In this document: positions 43,074 through 53,603 of the stretch, piece after piece
Layout: the number at the start of each line of letters is the position of its first letter
Position numbering within the stretch: the first letter of the stretch is position 1
From: Bacteroidota bacterium
GTDB lineage: Bacteria > Bacteroidota > Bacteroidia > B-17B0 > Aurantibacillaceae
Assembly: GCA_003153315.1 (NCBI GenBank)
Contig: PLYA01000014.1
Coordinates: 1-57,377 of the forward strand
DNA length: 57,377 bases
Direction of reading: 5' to 3'
The notes under the pieces: model-generated
Databases searched by the model: none
Told to the model about the DNA's origin: nothing
What the model saw: the letters and a program-made list of their open reading frames with translations, nothing else
Made by a program: the position numbers and the translations under genes

Positions 43074-45197
43074 TTGGAAAACAGGAAAGACATATTATGG
43101 CGTACCTATTTGGTGTACATTTTTATGTGCGTATTCGCCCTATCTATTGTTTACCGCATTGTGCAGGTGCAGGTTATTGAAGGTGATATGTGGCGCGAGA
43201 AAGCTAAACAGCTTACCACAGCTTATGTAAATATTGATGCATCGCGCGGAAACATATTTGATGAGAACGGCAATCTGTTAGCAACCTCTTTACCTTATTA
43301 TGAAGTAGGTATTGATGTAAATGCTCCGGCATTAAGCAAAGACACCTTTAATAAATATATAGGTCCGCTGGCAGAAAACTTAGCAACGCTGTTTCCTGAT
43401 AAAACAAAAAAAGAATTTAAGAAGAGTTTGCGCAATGCTAGAGAAACCAACGACCGCTATATAGTGTTGCACCGCAATGTTTCTTATAAAGATTTACAAA
43501 AGATGAAAACCTTCCCCATGCTTAAAAAGGGCAAGCGTGGGGGGTTAGTGTATATACAAACCAACAGAAGAGAACTTCCTTTCCAAATCTTAGCGGCGCG
43601 TACTATTGGTTATACCCGCGATAATTATAAAGTAGGTATTGAAGGTGCTTACGATTCTATTTTATGCGGTACAAGCGGTAAACGCTTAATGCAAAAAGTA
43701 GCTGCCGATGTTTGGAGGCCTATTAATGATGATAACGAAATAGAGCCTAAGAACGGTAACGATATCTACACCACCATTGATGTAAACATACAAGACGTTG
43801 CAGAAACTGCTTTGAAAAAAGCGTTGATAAAAAACAATGCATCGCATGGTTGCGTGGTGTTGATGGAAGTAAAAACAGGTGAGATACGTGCCATTGCAAA
43901 CCTTACACGTACAGACTCTGGAGAATATAGTGAGCGTTTAAATTATGCAATGGGTTACCCAACAGAACCCGGTTCAACCTTTAAACTGGCTTCTTTATTA
44001 GTTGCGCTTGATGATGGCTATGTTGATTTGGATGATGTGTTTGAAGTAGGTAATGGAGAGTGCATGTATTACAATAAAAAGGTAAAAGATTCTCACCCGC
44101 CTAAAAAACCTGAACTAACTGTACAGGAAATTTTTGAAACATCTTCTAATGTGGGTACTACTAAGGTAATTACCAAGTACTACACCAAAGACCCACAGAA
44201 GTTTGTAGATAAACTATTGACGTTTAATCTGGGTAAACAGCTTGGCTTGGGCATTCCTGGTGAAGGTATTCCACTTATTAAAAATGTAAAAGACAAGCAT
44301 TGGTCAGGTCTTACACTGCCTCAAATGGCTTATGGCTATGAAGTATTGGTTACGCCTTTGCAAACACTTACTCTTTATAATGCCATTGCCAACAATGGGG
44401 TGATGGTTAAACCGCGCTTTATTAAAGAGATAATTAATAACGGAGTAGTGGTAAAAAAATTCTCTCCCGAAGTAATAAACGACGCCATTGTAAAACAAAG
44501 CACGGTACAAAAAGCAAAACGTATGCTGGAAGGTGTAGTTGAAAGAGGCTCGGGTAAAGGTTTAAACATTACAGCTTTTAAAGTAGCAGGTAAAACAGGT
44601 ACAGCACAAATATCTTTCGGTGGTAAAAAAGGTTATGGTACAGAAGGTAATCATATTTATCAGGCATCTTTTGTAGGGTACTTCCCTGCCGAGAAACCAT
44701 TGTACACCTGCATCGTAGTTATCAATTCTCCATCTAACGGAACTTACTATGGTGCCTTGGTTGCAGGCCCTGTGTTTAAAGAAGTAGCTGAAAAGGTTTA
44801 TTCAAACTCATTGGATTTCCAAACTGAAATTAATAAAGGTAAAATGCCTTTGCTAAGCAAAGCCCCTGAAATGATTAAGGGAAAGAAACAGGATTTGGAT
44901 TATGTATTGGCTGATTTGAATATTCCTTTTAAAAACACCACAACCGAATCTAACTGGATTGCAAACAGCAAAACCGATTCAACCGAAATTACTTTACAAG
45001 GAGTTGATTTAGAAACGCAATTAAAAAAAGGGATGGTGCCTAACCTACAAGGATTATCTGCTAAAGACGCCTTATTTCTTTTAGAAAACAACGGATTAAA
45101 TGTGAAGCTGCAAGGCTTTGGCGAAGTAAAGAAACAATCGCTGGAAGCAGGAACAAAATTTTTTAAAGGATCTCAAATTGTATTAACACTAGGCTAA
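43074..45197 (+). CDS. ftsI: Penicillin-binding protein FtsI (division transpeptidase) with PASTA domain
   Basis: 707 residues, TTG start. One N-terminal transmembrane helix; PBP dimerization domain; transpeptidase with Ser301-x-x-Lys304 (GSTFK), Ser357-Ser-Asn359 (SSN), and KTGT at 507-510. Residues about 645-707 form one PASTA domain (VPNLQGLSAKDALFLLENN). Cross-links septal peptidoglycan. Next gene murE begins directly after the stop. Confidence 0.95.
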   Translation: MENRKDILWRTYLVYIFMCVFALSIVYRIVQVQVIEGDMWREKAKQLTTAYVNIDASRGNIFDENGNLLATSLPYYEVGIDVNAPALSKDTFNKYIGPLAENLATLFPDKTKKEFKKSLRNARETNDRYIVLHRNVSYKDLQKMKTFPMLKKGKRGGLVYIQTNRRELPFQILAARTIGYTRDNYKVGIEGAYDSILCGTSGKRLMQKVAADVWRPINDDNEIEPKNGNDIYTTIDVNIQDVAETALKKALIKNNASHGCVVLMEVKTGEIRAIANLTRTDSGEYSERLNYAMGYPTEPGSTFKLASLLVALDDGYVDLDDVFEVGNGECMYYNKKVKDSHPPKKPELTVQEIFETSSNVGTTKVITKYYTKDPQKFVDKLLTFNLGKQLGLGIPGEGIPLIKNVKDKHWSGLTLPQMAYGYEVLVTPLQTLTLYNAIANNGVMVKPRFIKEIINNGVVVKKFSPEVINDAIVKQSTVQKAKRMLEGVVERGSGKGLNITAFKVAGKTGTAQISFGGKKGYGTEGNHIYQASFVGYFPAEKPLYTCIVVINSPSNGTYYGALVAGPVFKEVAEKVYSNSLDFQTEINKGKMPLLSKAPEMIKGKKQDLDYVLADLNIPFKNTTTESNWIANSKTDSTEITLQGVDLETQLKKGMVPNLQGLSAKDALFLLENNGLNVKLQGFGEVKKQSLEAGTKFFKGSQIVLTLG

Positions 45198-46661
45198 GTG
45201 CGTTTATTAACTGACATACTATATAAAGCAGGGCTGGAAGAAATTATTGGCACCACCAATATTGCGGTGTCTTCCATCACTTTCGATTCTCGTAAAGTAA
45301 AGAAGGACACTTTATTTATTGCCGTTAGAGGTACTGCCGTTGACGGGCATAATTTCATTACACAAGCCATTGAAGCAGGTGCTAACGCTATTATCTGTGA
45401 AGAACTTCCTGTAGATAAAGTAGAGAATATTAGTTATGTAAAAGTTAAGGATACCAGTTATGCTTTGGGAATAATTGCAGCTAATTTTTATGATAATCCT
45501 TCTCAAAAATTAAAGTTAGTTGGCGTAACAGGCACCAATGGTAAAACAACTACGGTTACTCTTTTATATAATCTGTTTAAATCATTAGGCTATACAGTTG
45601 GTTTATTATCAACTGTAAAAAACAGAATTCACAACGAGGAACTTCCTGCTACGCATACAACACCTGATGCCATTTCTTTAAATGAGCTTTTAACCAAAAT
45701 GCTTGAAAAGGGTTGCCAGTATGTGTTTATGGAAGTAAGCTCACATGCTGTAGTACAAAACCGCGTAACCGGAATAACCTTTGCTGGTGGTGTGTTTACC
45801 AACATTACACACGACCATTTAGACTACCACAAAACATTTGATGAGTATATAAAAGCCAAAAAAACGTTCTTCGATAACTTACCTGAAGAAGCTTTTGCTT
45901 TAACCAACAAAGATGATGCAAACGGATTGGTGATGTTGCAAAACACCAAAGCGCATCGTGTAACCTATGCTATTAAATCTCCAGCCGATCACAAGTGCCG
46001 CATTATAGAAAATCATTTAGGCGGCTTGTTATTGAATATTGATAATAAGGAAGTGTGGGTAAAGCTAATCGGCACATTCAATGCATACAATGTGTTGGCT
46101 GTTTATACCGTTGCTATTTTATTAAAACAGGACTCTACCAATATTCTTACTGCACTAAGTACATTAAATTCTGTTGAGGGAAGATTTCAATACCTAAAAT
46201 CAGAATCAGGAATTATCGGCATAGTCGATTATGCCCACACGCCCGATGCATTAAAAAACGTATTGGAAACTATTAAAGGAATCCGCACAGGTAATGAGCA
46301 GGTGATAACCCTTGCCGGTTGCGGTGGTGACAGAGATGCTGCTAAGCGTCCCATCATGGCAAAGATTGCCTGTGAGTATAGCAACAAAGTAATTCTCACT
46401 TCAGATAACCCGCGCAGCGAAGACCCTGAAGAAATTTTAAATCAAATGCAAAAAGGCATTAACCCCGTTGATGCTAAAAAAACATTACGTATTACAGACA
46501 GAAAAGAAGCGATAAGAACCGCTTGCTCATTGGCAAAGCAGGGAGACATCATATTAGTTGCAGGTAAGGGGCATGAGAAATATCAGGAGATAAAAGGTGT
46601 AAAACACCCTTTTGATGATTTCGAAATTTTAAAAGAAACCTTAAAAACACTCAACGTATAA
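45198..46661 (+). CDS. murE: UDP-MurNAc-L-Ala-D-Glu:meso-diaminopimelate ligase MurE
   Basis: 487 residues, GTG start. ATP loop [11 protein letters not shown] from Gly109; DHLDYH; and the C-terminal [10 protein letters not shown], whose DNPR marks use of meso-diaminopimelate rather than lysine. Adds the third residue of the peptidoglycan stem. Its stop overlaps the mraY start by one base. Confidence 0.96.
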   Translation: MRLLTDILYKAGLEEIIGTTNIAVSSITFDSRKVKKDTLFIAVRGTAVDGHNFITQAIEAGANAIICEELPVDKVENISYVKVKDTSYALGIIAANFYDNPSQKLKLVGVTGTNGKTTTVTLLYNLFKSLGYTVGLLSTVKNRIHNEELPATHTTPDAISLNELLTKMLEKGCQYVFMEVSSHAVVQNRVTGITFAGGVFTNITHDHLDYHKTFDEYIKAKKTFFDNLPEEAFALTNKDDANGLVMLQNTKAHRVTYAIKSPADHKCRIIENHLGGLLLNIDNKEVWVKLIGTFNAYNVLAVYTVAILLKQDSTNILTALSTLNSVEGRFQYLKSESGIIGIVDYAHTPDALKNVLETIKGIRTGNEQVITLAGCGGDRDAAKRPIMAKIACEYSNKVILTSDNPRSEDPEEILNQMQKGINPVDAKKTLRITDRKEAIRTACSLAKQGDIILVAGKGHEKYQEIKGVKHPFDDFEILKETLKTLNV

Positions 46662-47929
46662 TGTTTTATTATCTGTTCACATGGCTTCACAAAGCCTTTA
46701 ATTTTCCGGGTGCAGGGGTGTTTCAATACATTTCATTCCGTGCTGCCATGGCGGTTATGTTTTCACTTATTATTTCCATGATGTTCGGCAGACGCATCAT
46801 TGAATTTATACGCAGTAAACAAATCGGTGAAACTATTCGTGATTTAGGTTTGGAAGGAGAGAAACAAAAAGTAGGGACCCCAACCATGGGCGGTTTAATT
46901 ATTCTTTCAGCTATCATCATCCCAACTCTCTTGTTTGCCAAGTTAGATAACGTTTACATTATCTTAATGCTGATATCAACCGTATGGCTTGGTTTAATAG
47001 GGTTTCTGGATGATTATATAAAAGTATTTAAAAAGAATAAAGAAGGCTTACAAGGGAAATTCAAAGTCATAGGTCAGATTGGAATTGGGTTAATTGTAGG
47101 TATTACACTTTATTTTAATTCAAGTGTTACGGTTAAAGAGCGTGTGTATTCAAGTGGTTCAAAATCCACTTCTATTGATGTGGCTTTAAATCAGGGAACA
47201 GAATACAAAGCACCCAAATATGCTAAAGAAGAAACCAAGTGTTTAAAAACAACCATTCCGTTTCTAAAAAATAATGAATTTGATTACAATAGTTTAATCA
47301 GCTGGGTTTGTGAAGATTGTTACAAATGGGGTTGGATAATTTTTATTCCGTTTGTTATTCTGATTGTAACTGCGGTTTCTAACGGAGCTAATCTAACTGA
47401 TGGTATGGATGGCTTGGCTACGGGTACTTCTGCAATTATTGGAACCACGCTTGGTATTCTTGCTTACGTATCGGGTAATGCTGTGTTTGCAGATTACCTC
47501 AATATTATGTACATACCCAACTCGGGCGAGCTGGTAATTTTTATTGCTGCATTTGTGGGTGCTTGTATCGGTTTCCTTTGGTACAACTCTTATCCTGCTC
47601 AGGTATTTATGGGAGATACCGGAAGCTTAGCACTTGGGGGTATCATAGCGGTATTTGCTGTAGCTATCCGTAAAGAACTTTTAATTCCTATCCTCTGCGG
47701 AATCTTTTTAGTAGAAAATCTTTCTGTTGTCATGCAAGTGCTTGTTTTTAAAATCAGAAAAAAGACAAAAGGACTTGAATACGCAAAAGCACACCGCTTA
47801 TTAAGAATGGCACCCTTGCATCATCATTTTCATAAAGGCGGTTTACACGAATCAAAAATTGTTTCCCGCTTTTGGATTATCGGCATCATGCTGGCTGTGT
47901 TAACTATTGTAACCCTGAAATTAAGATAA
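46661..47929 (+). CDS. mraY: Phospho-MurNAc-pentapeptide transferase MraY
   Basis: 422 residues, about ten transmembrane helices. Signature blocks [29 protein letters not shown] (Asp-rich active site) and [12 protein letters not shown], with the HHH box [12 protein letters not shown] near the end. A 50-residue insert at about 165-215 ([20 protein letters not shown]) is larger than in E. coli and usual for the phylum. Makes lipid I at the membrane. Confidence 0.96.
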   Translation: MFYYLFTWLHKAFNFPGAGVFQYISFRAAMAVMFSLIISMMFGRRIIEFIRSKQIGETIRDLGLEGEKQKVGTPTMGGLIILSAIIIPTLLFAKLDNVYIILMLISTVWLGLIGFLDDYIKVFKKNKEGLQGKFKVIGQIGIGLIVGITLYFNSSVTVKERVYSSGSKSTSIDVALNQGTEYKAPKYAKEETKCLKTTIPFLKNNEFDYNSLISWVCEDCYKWGWIIFIPFVILIVTAVSNGANLTDGMDGLATGTSAIIGTTLGILAYVSGNAVFADYLNIMYIPNSGELVIFIAAFVGACIGFLWYNSYPAQVFMGDTGSLALGGIIAVFAVAIRKELLIPILCGIFLVENLSVVMQVLVFKIRKKTKGLEYAKAHRLLRMAPLHHHFHKGGLHESKIVSRFWIIGIMLAVLTIVTLKLR

Positions 47930-47935
47930 AGAGAA

Positions 47936-49276
47936 GTGAACAAACGTATTGCCATATTAGGTAGTGGAGAAAGCGGCGTTGGTGCTGCTATCCTTGCTCA
48001 GGCTAAAGGCTTCGACGTGTTTGTATCTGACAAAGGCGAAATAAAAGAGCAGTACAAAACTGTTCTTACCGAAAAGAACATCGCATTTGAAGAAGGTGTT
48101 CACACCGAAGAAAAAATACTAAATGCCAGTGAAATAATTAAAAGCCCCGGTATACCTGATAAGGTTGAGTTAATCAAAAAGGCAAAAGCAAAAGGAATAA
48201 AAATTATTTCTGAGATTGAGTTTGCAGGAAGATATACCAATGCAAAGAAAATATGTATCACCGGAAGCAATGGTAAAACTACTACCACTATGCTTACCTA
48301 TCATATTCTTTCTAATGCAGGGTATAATGTAGGCTTGGCAGGAAACGTAGGTAAGAGTTTAGCATGGCAAGTGGCTACCACAAACTTTGATTATTACGTG
48401 ATTGAGTTAAGCAGTTTTCAGTTGGATGGCATGTACGATTTTAAAGCAGACATCGCCATTCTTCTCAACATTACTCCCGATCATCTAGACAGATACGAAT
48501 ATAAGTTTGAAAATTATGCCCTTTCAAAATTCCGTGTAGCACAAAATCAAACGGCTGATGGTGCTTTTATTTATTGCGCTGATGATGAAACCATCATGCA
48601 GTACCTAGAAAAAGTAAACCCCAAAGCGAAGCACTACCCTTTCTCTATTAAAAAAAAAGTCGAGCAGGAAGGTGCTTATCTCAGTGAAAATGAAATCATA
48701 ATTAATATAAACCAAAACCCCATAACCATGACCATAGAACAATTAGCCCTACAAGGAAAACACAATGTTTACAATTCAATGGCATCTGCTATCGCAGCCC
48801 GCCTGGTTGATGTACGTAAAGAAAACGTACGCGAAAGCTTAAGCGATTTCGTTAATGTAGAACACCGCCTGGAAGTTGTTGCAACCATCAACGGCGTTGA
48901 ATTTATTAACGATTCAAAAGCTACAAACATTAACTCTGTTTGGTATGCATTGGAAAGCATGACTAAACCTGTAGTGCTTATCATGGGTGGTGTAGATAAA
49001 GGAAACGACTATACCCAACTTTACGATTTGGTAAAAGATAAAGTAAAAGCTATCATTTGCCTAGGCGTTGATAATGCTAAACTGATTGAGAATTTCTCTT
49101 CAGCCGTTGAAACCATTGTAGAAGCACAATCTATGCACGAAGCTGTTTCTTATTCTTATAAATTAGGTAAGAAGGGTGATGTAGTTTTATTATCTCCTGC
49201 CTGCGCAAGTTTTGATTTGTTTCAAAATTACGAAGACCGCGGTTCTCAGTTCAAAGCATCTGTACGTTCACTTTAA
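47936..49276 (+). CDS. murD: UDP-MurNAc-L-Ala:D-glutamate ligase MurD
   Basis: 446 residues, GTG start. N-terminal Rossmann-like IAILGSGESGVGAAILA, P-loop ITGSNGKTTTTMLTYH, LNITPDHLDRY and the C-terminal FINDSKATNINSVWYALESM. Adds D-glutamate to UDP-MurNAc-L-Ala. 6 bp after mraY. Confidence 0.96.
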   Translation: MNKRIAILGSGESGVGAAILAQAKGFDVFVSDKGEIKEQYKTVLTEKNIAFEEGVHTEEKILNASEIIKSPGIPDKVELIKKAKAKGIKIISEIEFAGRYTNAKKICITGSNGKTTTTMLTYHILSNAGYNVGLAGNVGKSLAWQVATTNFDYYVIELSSFQLDGMYDFKADIAILLNITPDHLDRYEYKFENYALSKFRVAQNQTADGAFIYCADDETIMQYLEKVNPKAKHYPFSIKKKVEQEGAYLSENEIIININQNPITMTIEQLALQGKHNVYNSMASAIAARLVDVRKENVRESLSDFVNVEHRLEVVATINGVEFINDSKATNINSVWYALESMTKPVVLIMGGVDKGNDYTQLYDLVKDKVKAIICLGVDNAKLIENFSSAVETIVEAQSMHEAVSYSYKLGKKGDVVLLSPACASFDLFQNYEDRGSQFKASVRSL

Positions 49277-49285
49277 AATAATAAA

Positions 49286-50452
49286 TTGAAACTTACCAAT
49301 TATATAAAAGGCGACCGTGTTATCTGGATGGTAGTATTTCTACTCACCATCGTATCTGTACTTGTAGTGTACAGTTCAAGTAATACGCTTGCCCAAAAAT
49401 CAAAAGGCGGCAACACCGAATATTTCCTCATCAAGCACGGACTGATTTGTTTGATGGGGTTTGTAATTATGTACGTAGTACATAAATTCAATTACAAAAT
49501 ATTCTCGCGTTTATCGCAGGTAGGTTTAATTGCATCCATTCCGCTTTTGTTGTTCACGCTGCTTAAAGGTGTCAGTGCCGGTGAAGCAAATCGTTGGTTA
49601 GAAATTCCGGGGATTGGTTTAACTTTTCAAACCTCCGATTTTGCCAAACTTGCACTCATTGTTTATGTAGCCAGAATACTTACCATCAAACAGGATAAAC
49701 TAAGCGATTATAAAGTAATACTCAAATCAATCATTCTTCCTGTGGGCTTAATTTGCGCATTGATTTTTCCTGCAAACTTTTCTACGGCTGCTTTATTATT
49801 TTTTACCTGTCTGCTAATTATGTTTGTCGGGCGTGTTCCTTTAAAAATTATCGGAGCCATTATCGGAGTGTGTTTATTAGTAGGCATCATTTTCGGAACG
49901 GTTATTTATGTAAAGCCTGATATTATGCGCAGGGGTTCTACCTGGAAAGCCCGTATTGAGAATTTTATGAGCGGCGATTCGCAAAGCAATTACCAGTCAG
50001 AACAGGCAAAGATTGCCGTTGCACGTGGCGGCCCGGTGGGTGTTGGTCCGGGCAACAGTACCCAACGTAATTTTTTACCGCAGGCAGCATCCGATTTTAT
50101 TTATGCCATCATTATCGAAGAGTATGGCTCGCTCATGGGACTCTTACTATTATTTCTATACCTTATTTTATTTTTCAGGTCCATACGCATATTACGAAAA
50201 GCCGAAAAAACCTTTGGTGGCTTACTTGCCGTTGGGTTAAGTTTTAGCCTCGTGTTTCAGGCTATGATTAATATGGCCGTTGCCGTTAATTTATTTCCGG
50301 TTACGGGGCAACCGCTACCCTTGGTTAGTATGGGCGGAACATCCATTTGGTTTACCAGTATTTCAATAGGTATTATTTTAAGCGTTAGCCGCGAAGTGGT
50401 TGATAACGACCATAAAAAGGAAGAAATACCCGGCGATATTGCCATAGCATAA
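49286..50452 (+). CDS. ftsW: Septal glycosyltransferase FtsW
   Basis: 388 residues, TTG start, SEDS family. Ten hydrophobic segments; core motifs ANRWLEIPGIGLTFQTSDFAKLALI (with the catalytic-Asp loop), RGGPVGVGPGNSTQRNFLPQAASDFIYAIIIEEYG and GQPLPLVSMGGTS. Polymerises septal glycan with FtsI. The last gene before a 4-kb insertion of unrelated DNA; murG normally follows it. Confidence 0.95.
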   Translation: MKLTNYIKGDRVIWMVVFLLTIVSVLVVYSSSNTLAQKSKGGNTEYFLIKHGLICLMGFVIMYVVHKFNYKIFSRLSQVGLIASIPLLLFTLLKGVSAGEANRWLEIPGIGLTFQTSDFAKLALIVYVARILTIKQDKLSDYKVILKSIILPVGLICALIFPANFSTAALLFFTCLLIMFVGRVPLKIIGAIIGVCLLVGIIFGTVIYVKPDIMRRGSTWKARIENFMSGDSQSNYQSEQAKIAVARGGPVGVGPGNSTQRNFLPQAASDFIYAIIIEEYGSLMGLLLLFLYLILFFRSIRILRKAEKTFGGLLAVGLSFSLVFQAMINMAVAVNLFPVTGQPLPLVSMGGTSIWFTSISIGIILSVSREVVDNDHKKEEIPGDIAIA

Positions 50453-50521
50453 TATGTAACGTCATGCTAAACTTGATTGGCTTCGCCGACTTTCAATTCA
50501 GCATCTGTTTTTTTACTCGTA

Positions 50522-50977
50522 CTAATCAGGCAAATTTTCTAAATCATTTAAGTCTTTAGGCCTTCCGCTTGCCTTTTTGTTTTCTTTTAAATGATTCAGG
50601 TGAATTATTTTCATAGGTATGTTCTCTATCTCGCTATCTATGGCTTTTGCATATACCTCATCAAAAGACAAACCCGAAATCTCTTTTAGTATTTCAATAG
50701 AAACAGGCGGGCGACCAAAAGAGAAAACATTCATTTCTTTATTAAATAAGAAATTAGTTTCAGTCATATCAAAAACAGGCATGCCAAATGTATCAAAGGC
50801 TTTGGCAATTCTTTGGTAGTTATCGGCGCTTACTTCCACAAAAACATCTAAGTCACCTGTGGTACGTGGAAAACCATAATATATAACCGAGTACCCGCCA
50901 ACCAGAACATATTTGACTTTGCATTTGTTTATGGCTAAAATAAAATCCTGAAAATCTTCATTAAAAACATTCCCCAT
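50522..50977 (-). CDS. Nucleotidyltransferase (MNT/AbiEii-like fold)
   Basis: 151 residues. Nucleotidyltransferase motif: GGYSV at 27-31, RTTGDLDVFVEV with Asp42 and Asp44, as in minimal nucleotidyltransferases. Many stand-alone proteins like this are half of toxin-antitoxin systems. Overlaps the stop of the upstream small gene by one base (TAATG). The pair lies in the insertion between ftsW and murG and is on the opposite strand to the dcw genes. Confidence 0.82.
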   Translation of the reverse strand: MGNVFNEDFQDFILAINKCKVKYVLVGGYSVIYYGFPRTTGDLDVFVEVSADNYQRIAKAFDTFGMPVFDMTETNFLFNKEMNVFSFGRPPVSIEILKEISGLSFDEVYAKAIDSEIENIPMKIIHLNHLKENKKASGRPKDLNDLENLPD

Positions 50978-51165
50978 TATCTGTAAGAATGTATGGTTCT
51001 ATCCATTTTTGGAGGGGATTCAATTTTATAATTATAGGCAACACTTTGCAGGTAGGCAAATACTTTTACTTTTTCTTCAAAACTCATCCCTGCATAATTA
51101 TCAATCTCCCGCTGCTTGGTATGTTGGTTGTATGTTCTGTGGAAATTTCTGTCTAACTTAAACAC
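50977..51165 (-). CDS. Small partner protein of the nucleotidyltransferase
   Basis: 62 residues from GTG 51165; a TTG at 51171 lies within a TATCTTTG -7 element (plus 51169-51176) and so cannot be translated from that promoter. Sequence KLDRNFHRTYNQHTKQREIDNYAGMSFEEKVKVFAYLQSVAYNYKIESPPKMDRT is basic and helical, and similar small proteins sit before nucleotidyltransferase genes in other Bacteroidota. Possibly an antitoxin or specificity partner. No named family. Confidence 0.6.
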   Translation of the reverse strand: MFKLDRNFHRTYNQHTKQREIDNYAGMSFEEKVKVFAYLQSVAYNYKIESPPKMDRTIHSYR

Positions 51166-51225
51166 AAGCAAAGATACAATTTTCCGTTAAAAATTAATTT
51201 GTTGTCCGCCCTGTGATATTTTTTG

Positions 51226-51253
51226 AGCGTTCCTGCGGCAAACCGCAGGCTGG
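51226..51253 (+). repeat. Minimal GCGTTCC hairpin repeat
   Basis: GCGTTCC followed by TGCGG-CAAA-CCGCA stem-loop and GGCTGG; same family as 40116 and 52417. Lies between the small gene and the SDR gene. Confidence 0.6.
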
Positions 51254-51263
51254 TTTATGGTTT

Positions 51264-52331
51264 TTATTTTGCTTTAACAATGCCTGCATCAATCAATACC
51301 TGAAATGATTCTTCCATGGTTTCTTTTAAAGGCCTGAAGGTCATTCCCAACTCTTTTTTAATTTTAGAGTTATCGGCATTAAAAGGCACATCCACGTTAT
51401 TCCTGATATACCTTTTGGTAAGCAGTTTATTTATCATAGGGCCAACAAGCATCAATAACCACTTTGGTAATGCTTTTTTAGGCAAGGGGTATTTATCTCC
51501 ATATTTAGGTAATAATAGTTTACCCAGCTCTAACATATCCGTATTGTAAGCCGAAGTAATGTACCTCCCCTTAGCTTCGGGTGTAAAGCCCGCTTTAAAA
51601 TGTGCTTCTGCCACATCCCGAACATCTACCACGCCAATGCCCAACCTGGGAGCGCCCATTTTCATTTGCCCGTCGCCAAACATTTTTAAAATATTAGCGC
51701 TTTCACTTGTGGTATTCATCGGGTTTAATTCAGGTCCCAGCACTAAACTCATATTTATGGTTACCAAATCCCAACGGGTTTGTTTCTTCTCTATTTCCCA
51801 GGCCTTTTTTTCGGCCATTGTTTTAGATAAATTGTAAGGTTGATAATCTATGGATGCGGTAGTATTCCAAACCTCTTCTGTTATTTTACCACCCGGTGCA
51901 TTTACGGTATCAATAGCATCGGTATAAATGGCGGCACAGCTGCTGGTAACCACCACGCGTTTTACCGATTCTACTTCGTTGGCAGATAGCAGCACATTTT
52001 CGGTACCATGCACTGCGGGGTCTATCAATTCTTTTTGAGGGTCTTTTACAACCGTAATAAAAGGAGAAGCCGTATGATAAACCAATTCACAGCCCTGCAT
52101 GGCTTCTTTATAAGAACCGGGCACAAGCAAATCTCCTTTAAAGAATTTAAGTTGCCCTTTAGCATTTGCAGCAGCCGTTTTTAGGTGACTGATTTTCTTT
52201 TCATCACTTGGGTTCCTAACGGCAGCATGCACGGTTAAGCCTTCATCTAAAAGCTTTTTTACCAGCCAACTGGCCACATAGCCGTTAGCGCCGGTTACCA
52301 ATACAGGTTTTGTTTTATCAATATTTTTCAT
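51264..52331 (-). CDS. NAD(P)-dependent SDR (dihydroflavonol-4-reductase-like)
   Basis: 355 residues, extended SDR. NADP-binding VTGANGYVASWLVKKLL at 12-28; downstream KGDLLVPGSYKEAMQGCELVYHTAS; catalytic SSCAAIY and YNLSKTMAEK (Y-x-x-x-K). Acts on an unknown carbonyl or sugar-like substrate. Other family names would be epimerase/dehydratase; I see no motif that separates them. Confidence 0.87.
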   Translation of the reverse strand: MKNIDKTKPVLVTGANGYVASWLVKKLLDEGLTVHAAVRNPSDEKKISHLKTAAANAKGQLKFFKGDLLVPGSYKEAMQGCELVYHTASPFITVVKDPQKELIDPAVHGTENVLLSANEVESVKRVVVTSSCAAIYTDAIDTVNAPGGKITEEVWNTTASIDYQPYNLSKTMAEKKAWEIEKKQTRWDLVTINMSLVLGPELNPMNTTSESANILKMFGDGQMKMGAPRLGIGVVDVRDVAEAHFKAGFTPEAKGRYITSAYNTDMLELGKLLLPKYGDKYPLPKKALPKWLLMLVGPMINKLLTKRYIRNNVDVPFNADNSKIKKELGMTFRPLKETMEESFQVLIDAGIVKAK

Positions 52332-52416
52332 TGCTTAGTTTTTTATTTGCCATGCAAAGATAGGCTTAGTAACTACTTGCGTTGTTATACAAATCACAGA
52401 TTTTTGTTAGTACTTT

Positions 52417-52460
52417 GGGCGTTCCGGCGGGTTACCGCCGGCGGACTTTACGCGCTGCAC
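52417..52460 (+). repeat. GGGCGTTCC hairpin repeat
   Basis: GGGCGTTCC then GGCGG-GTTA-CCGCC hairpin then GGCGGACTTTA. Same family as the composite repeats. Immediately adjoins the attC-like site. Confidence 0.65.
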
Positions 52461-52472
52461 GGCAGTTCGCGA

Positions 52473-52610
52473 TTAACGTTTGACGGCTAAAAAACGTGGC
52501 GTTTAATGAAACCACTTTTGTTAACCGATAAAGCAAATTTAATGAAATAATGTTTTGTTTCGCACGTCGCTTGCCATGTTTTATTAGCCGTTGTTAGGGG
52601 TAGTTAATGC
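52473..52610. repeat. attC-like imperfect palindrome
   Basis: Arms at 52473-52500 and 52572-52597 are inverted repeats sharing TAAC, ACGGCTAA, AAAAC and TGGC in order, with a 70-bp centre. GTTAGGGGTAGTTAATGC at 52593-52610 is inverted-repeated with one mismatch at 53611-53628, beyond the DUF2971 gene. This is the arrangement expected for the recombination site of an integron-type cassette. Outside the palindromes the 52332-52613 gap contains nothing else of note. Confidence 0.5.
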
Positions 52611-52613
52611 CAG

Positions 52614-53603
52614 CTATGCTTTACGCCTGTCTACCCAATTCTCCTTACTAAAGACGTATGTAGTGTCGTTTGTTTTTGATATGTCCATTCCGCCAAATGA
52701 AATTTTCATCAACCCGTTCCTTTCAGCGAAACAGGTGTTTATTTTATTTGCAATTAAAAAGTCAAGGATTTTGCTTTTTAATTCTATGTCCTTTTTTAAT
52801 GTCACATGCATCACCTTGTCATTTTCAATTCTTAATTCCTCAGGAGGGAAAAAGCGATTACCAAACCCAACCGTTCTAATAGCTTCAATTGGATAATTAA
52901 ATTTACGCTCTTTACCGCCAAGGTTTTTTAGATGTTCGAAACTTGGAATAATCATTCTTTCTTTTGACTCGACAATAATTCTCCATTCATTTTCATGCTC
53001 CCAACCTTTATATTTCAAGTTAGATTGCAATAATACAGCGAGAGGTATGCCGCACTCCTTGATTGATATTGGGTCTATTTTTTCTTGATAGTTTAATGGG
53101 AAAGGTCCGTGATATTTAAAAGGAAATTTGCTTATGTCGTACTCAATAAAAAAACCTTGGTGATTTGTGTAATACGACCACATCAATAAGCTTTCTGGGT
53201 TTGATGTCATTGAGAAAATTCCGAAATTTGCGTATATCATTTCACGAAAATTTCTTTTAACGAACGTGCTTATTTCTTTAAAGTTATTTTTAAGCATATC
53301 TTCCATTTTCTCTTTGGAGATTAGCGTGTCCGCGTATTCTGTTATAAAAAAACGAATAGCGTCTTCGTGGTCGAATTCTATTAAGTCTTCGTGGCAATCG
53401 AAAATGTCATTAAATTGAAATGGATGCGTTGCATAGATATATTGTCCTAGTAAAGAGTCTACGGAATTCGGACTGAGAGCAAATAGCTTATGGAAAAAAG
53501 GAGTTTTATTGAATTTTTCAGCGGGGATTACTTCAAACTTTATTTCACTGTCGGCTATGTGTGCGATATAAGTCCAGTCGTGTTTTTTTATTTCGTGTGT
53601 CAT
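52614..53603 (-). CDS. DUF2971 protein
   Basis: 329 residues from ATG 53603 (a TTG at 53609 lies in the flanking repeat). Family features: SLLGQYIYATHPFQFNDIFDCHED near the start, SMTSNPESLLMWSYYTNHQGFFIEYD in the middle, and LKYKGWEHENEWRIIVESKER followed by IEAIRTVGFGNRF. DUF2971 is common in accessory and defence-rich DNA, but its action is unknown. Inverted 18-bp repeats border the gene, consistent with a mobile cassette. Confidence 0.82.
   Translation of the reverse strand: MTHEIKKHDWTYIAHIADSEIKFEVIPAEKFNKTPFFHKLFALSPNSVDSLLGQYIYATHPFQFNDIFDCHEDLIEFDHEDAIRFFITEYADTLISKEKMEDMLKNNFKEISTFVKRNFREMIYANFGIFSMTSNPESLLMWSYYTNHQGFFIEYDISKFPFKYHGPFPLNYQEKIDPISIKECGIPLAVLLQSNLKYKGWEHENEWRIIVESKERMIIPSFEHLKNLGGKERKFNYPIEAIRTVGFGNRFFPPEELRIENDKVMHVTLKKDIELKSKILDFLIANKINTCFAERNGLMKISFGGMDISKTNDTTYVFSKENWVDRRKA

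Noticed and set aside
51169..51171. TTG as the start of the small partner protein
   Set aside because: It lies inside the TATCTTTG promoter element and would not be in the transcript.
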